A stretch of 64,000 bases of DNA. Origin: Zonotrichia leucophrys gambelii (lineage: Eukaryota > Chordata > Aves > Passeriformes > Passerellidae). The position numbers and the translations under genes were made by a program. This document shows positions 63,917 through 64,000 of this stretch, one piece after another. The notes under the pieces were generated by a model. That model was not told the origin of the DNA. It saw only the letters and a program-made list of their open reading frames with translations, and did no database searches. Positions within the stretch are counted from its first letter, which is position 1, and every line of letters starts with the position of its first letter. The stretch lies in assembly GCF_028769735.1 (NCBI RefSeq), contig NC_088172.1, positions 71,262,631 through 71,326,630 on the forward strand, written 5' to 3'.

Positions 63917-64000
63917 CTGCAGGGACAAAGAGACAATTTGCAGTTCTTCAGCCTTCAGAATGAGGTCAAATGTCCACTTTTTTCCACAATCTGAATTCCA
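63917..64000 (-). CDS. Possible partial exon at the window edge
   Basis: On the minus strand 28 open codons (WNSDCGKKWTFDLILKAEEL, then QIVSLSLQ) run from the window edge to a good donor, CAG followed by gtgagc. The phase-0 end could join the next FEZ2 exon. The sequence does not match the FEZ2 segment I expect there, so it could be an extra or alternative exon or chance. The true start lies outside the window. Confidence 0.25.

Overview
This window reads as avian nuclear DNA. It is AT-rich, gene-poor and intron-rich, with CR1 LINE fragments that carry the bird-type 3' tail. Short exons with consensus splice sites belong to two vertebrate genes. There are no bacterial-style genes, operons, tRNA genes or CRISPR arrays. 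Nearly all open frames of 60-170 codons are chance frames in introns or repeats.

Left part (1 to about 24.4 kb): the 5' half of a neuropsin-like opsin gene on the minus strand, probably OPN5L1. Four coding exons at 24308-24428, 15471-15676, 2091-2190 and 632-736 join in phase. They encode the extracellular N-terminus and transmembrane segments 1 to 4. The retinal-binding lysine and the rest of the receptor lie beyond the left edge.

Middle (24.4 to 41 kb): no established host gene. About 1.3 kb upstream of the opsin start codon lies a decayed 5' part of an R2 non-LTR retrotransposon (about 25714-26930, minus strand). Zinc fingers and a Myb motif are recognisable in shifted frames. R2 normally lives only in 28S rRNA genes. 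This copy sits in single-copy DNA and begins with about 28 bases resembling the 28S sequence just upstream of the R2 target. A CpG-rich block (about 26.93-27.37 kb) abuts its 5' edge, and an unrecognised 93-codon exon-like frame (25433-25713) abuts its 3' side. CR1 remnants lie at 38.5-39.7 kb and possibly 36.9-37.1 kb.

Right part (41.3 to 64 kb): most of FEZ2 (zygin 2, UNC-76 family, kinesin-1 adaptor) on the minus strand. Seven coding exons are resolved, from 62834-62950 down to the 17-base end of the reading frame at 43408-43424, with a long AT-rich 3' UTR after it. One is the 27-codon cassette exon known from other FEZ proteins. A phase-compatible alternative last exon is proposed at 48124-48257. 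The first FEZ2 exons lie beyond the right edge.

OPN5L1 and FEZ2 are transcribed in the same direction and have no known functional link. In mammals FEZ2 neighbours CRIM1. No CRIM1 exon was recognised here, which fits an opsin lying between CRIM1 and FEZ2 that mammals lost.
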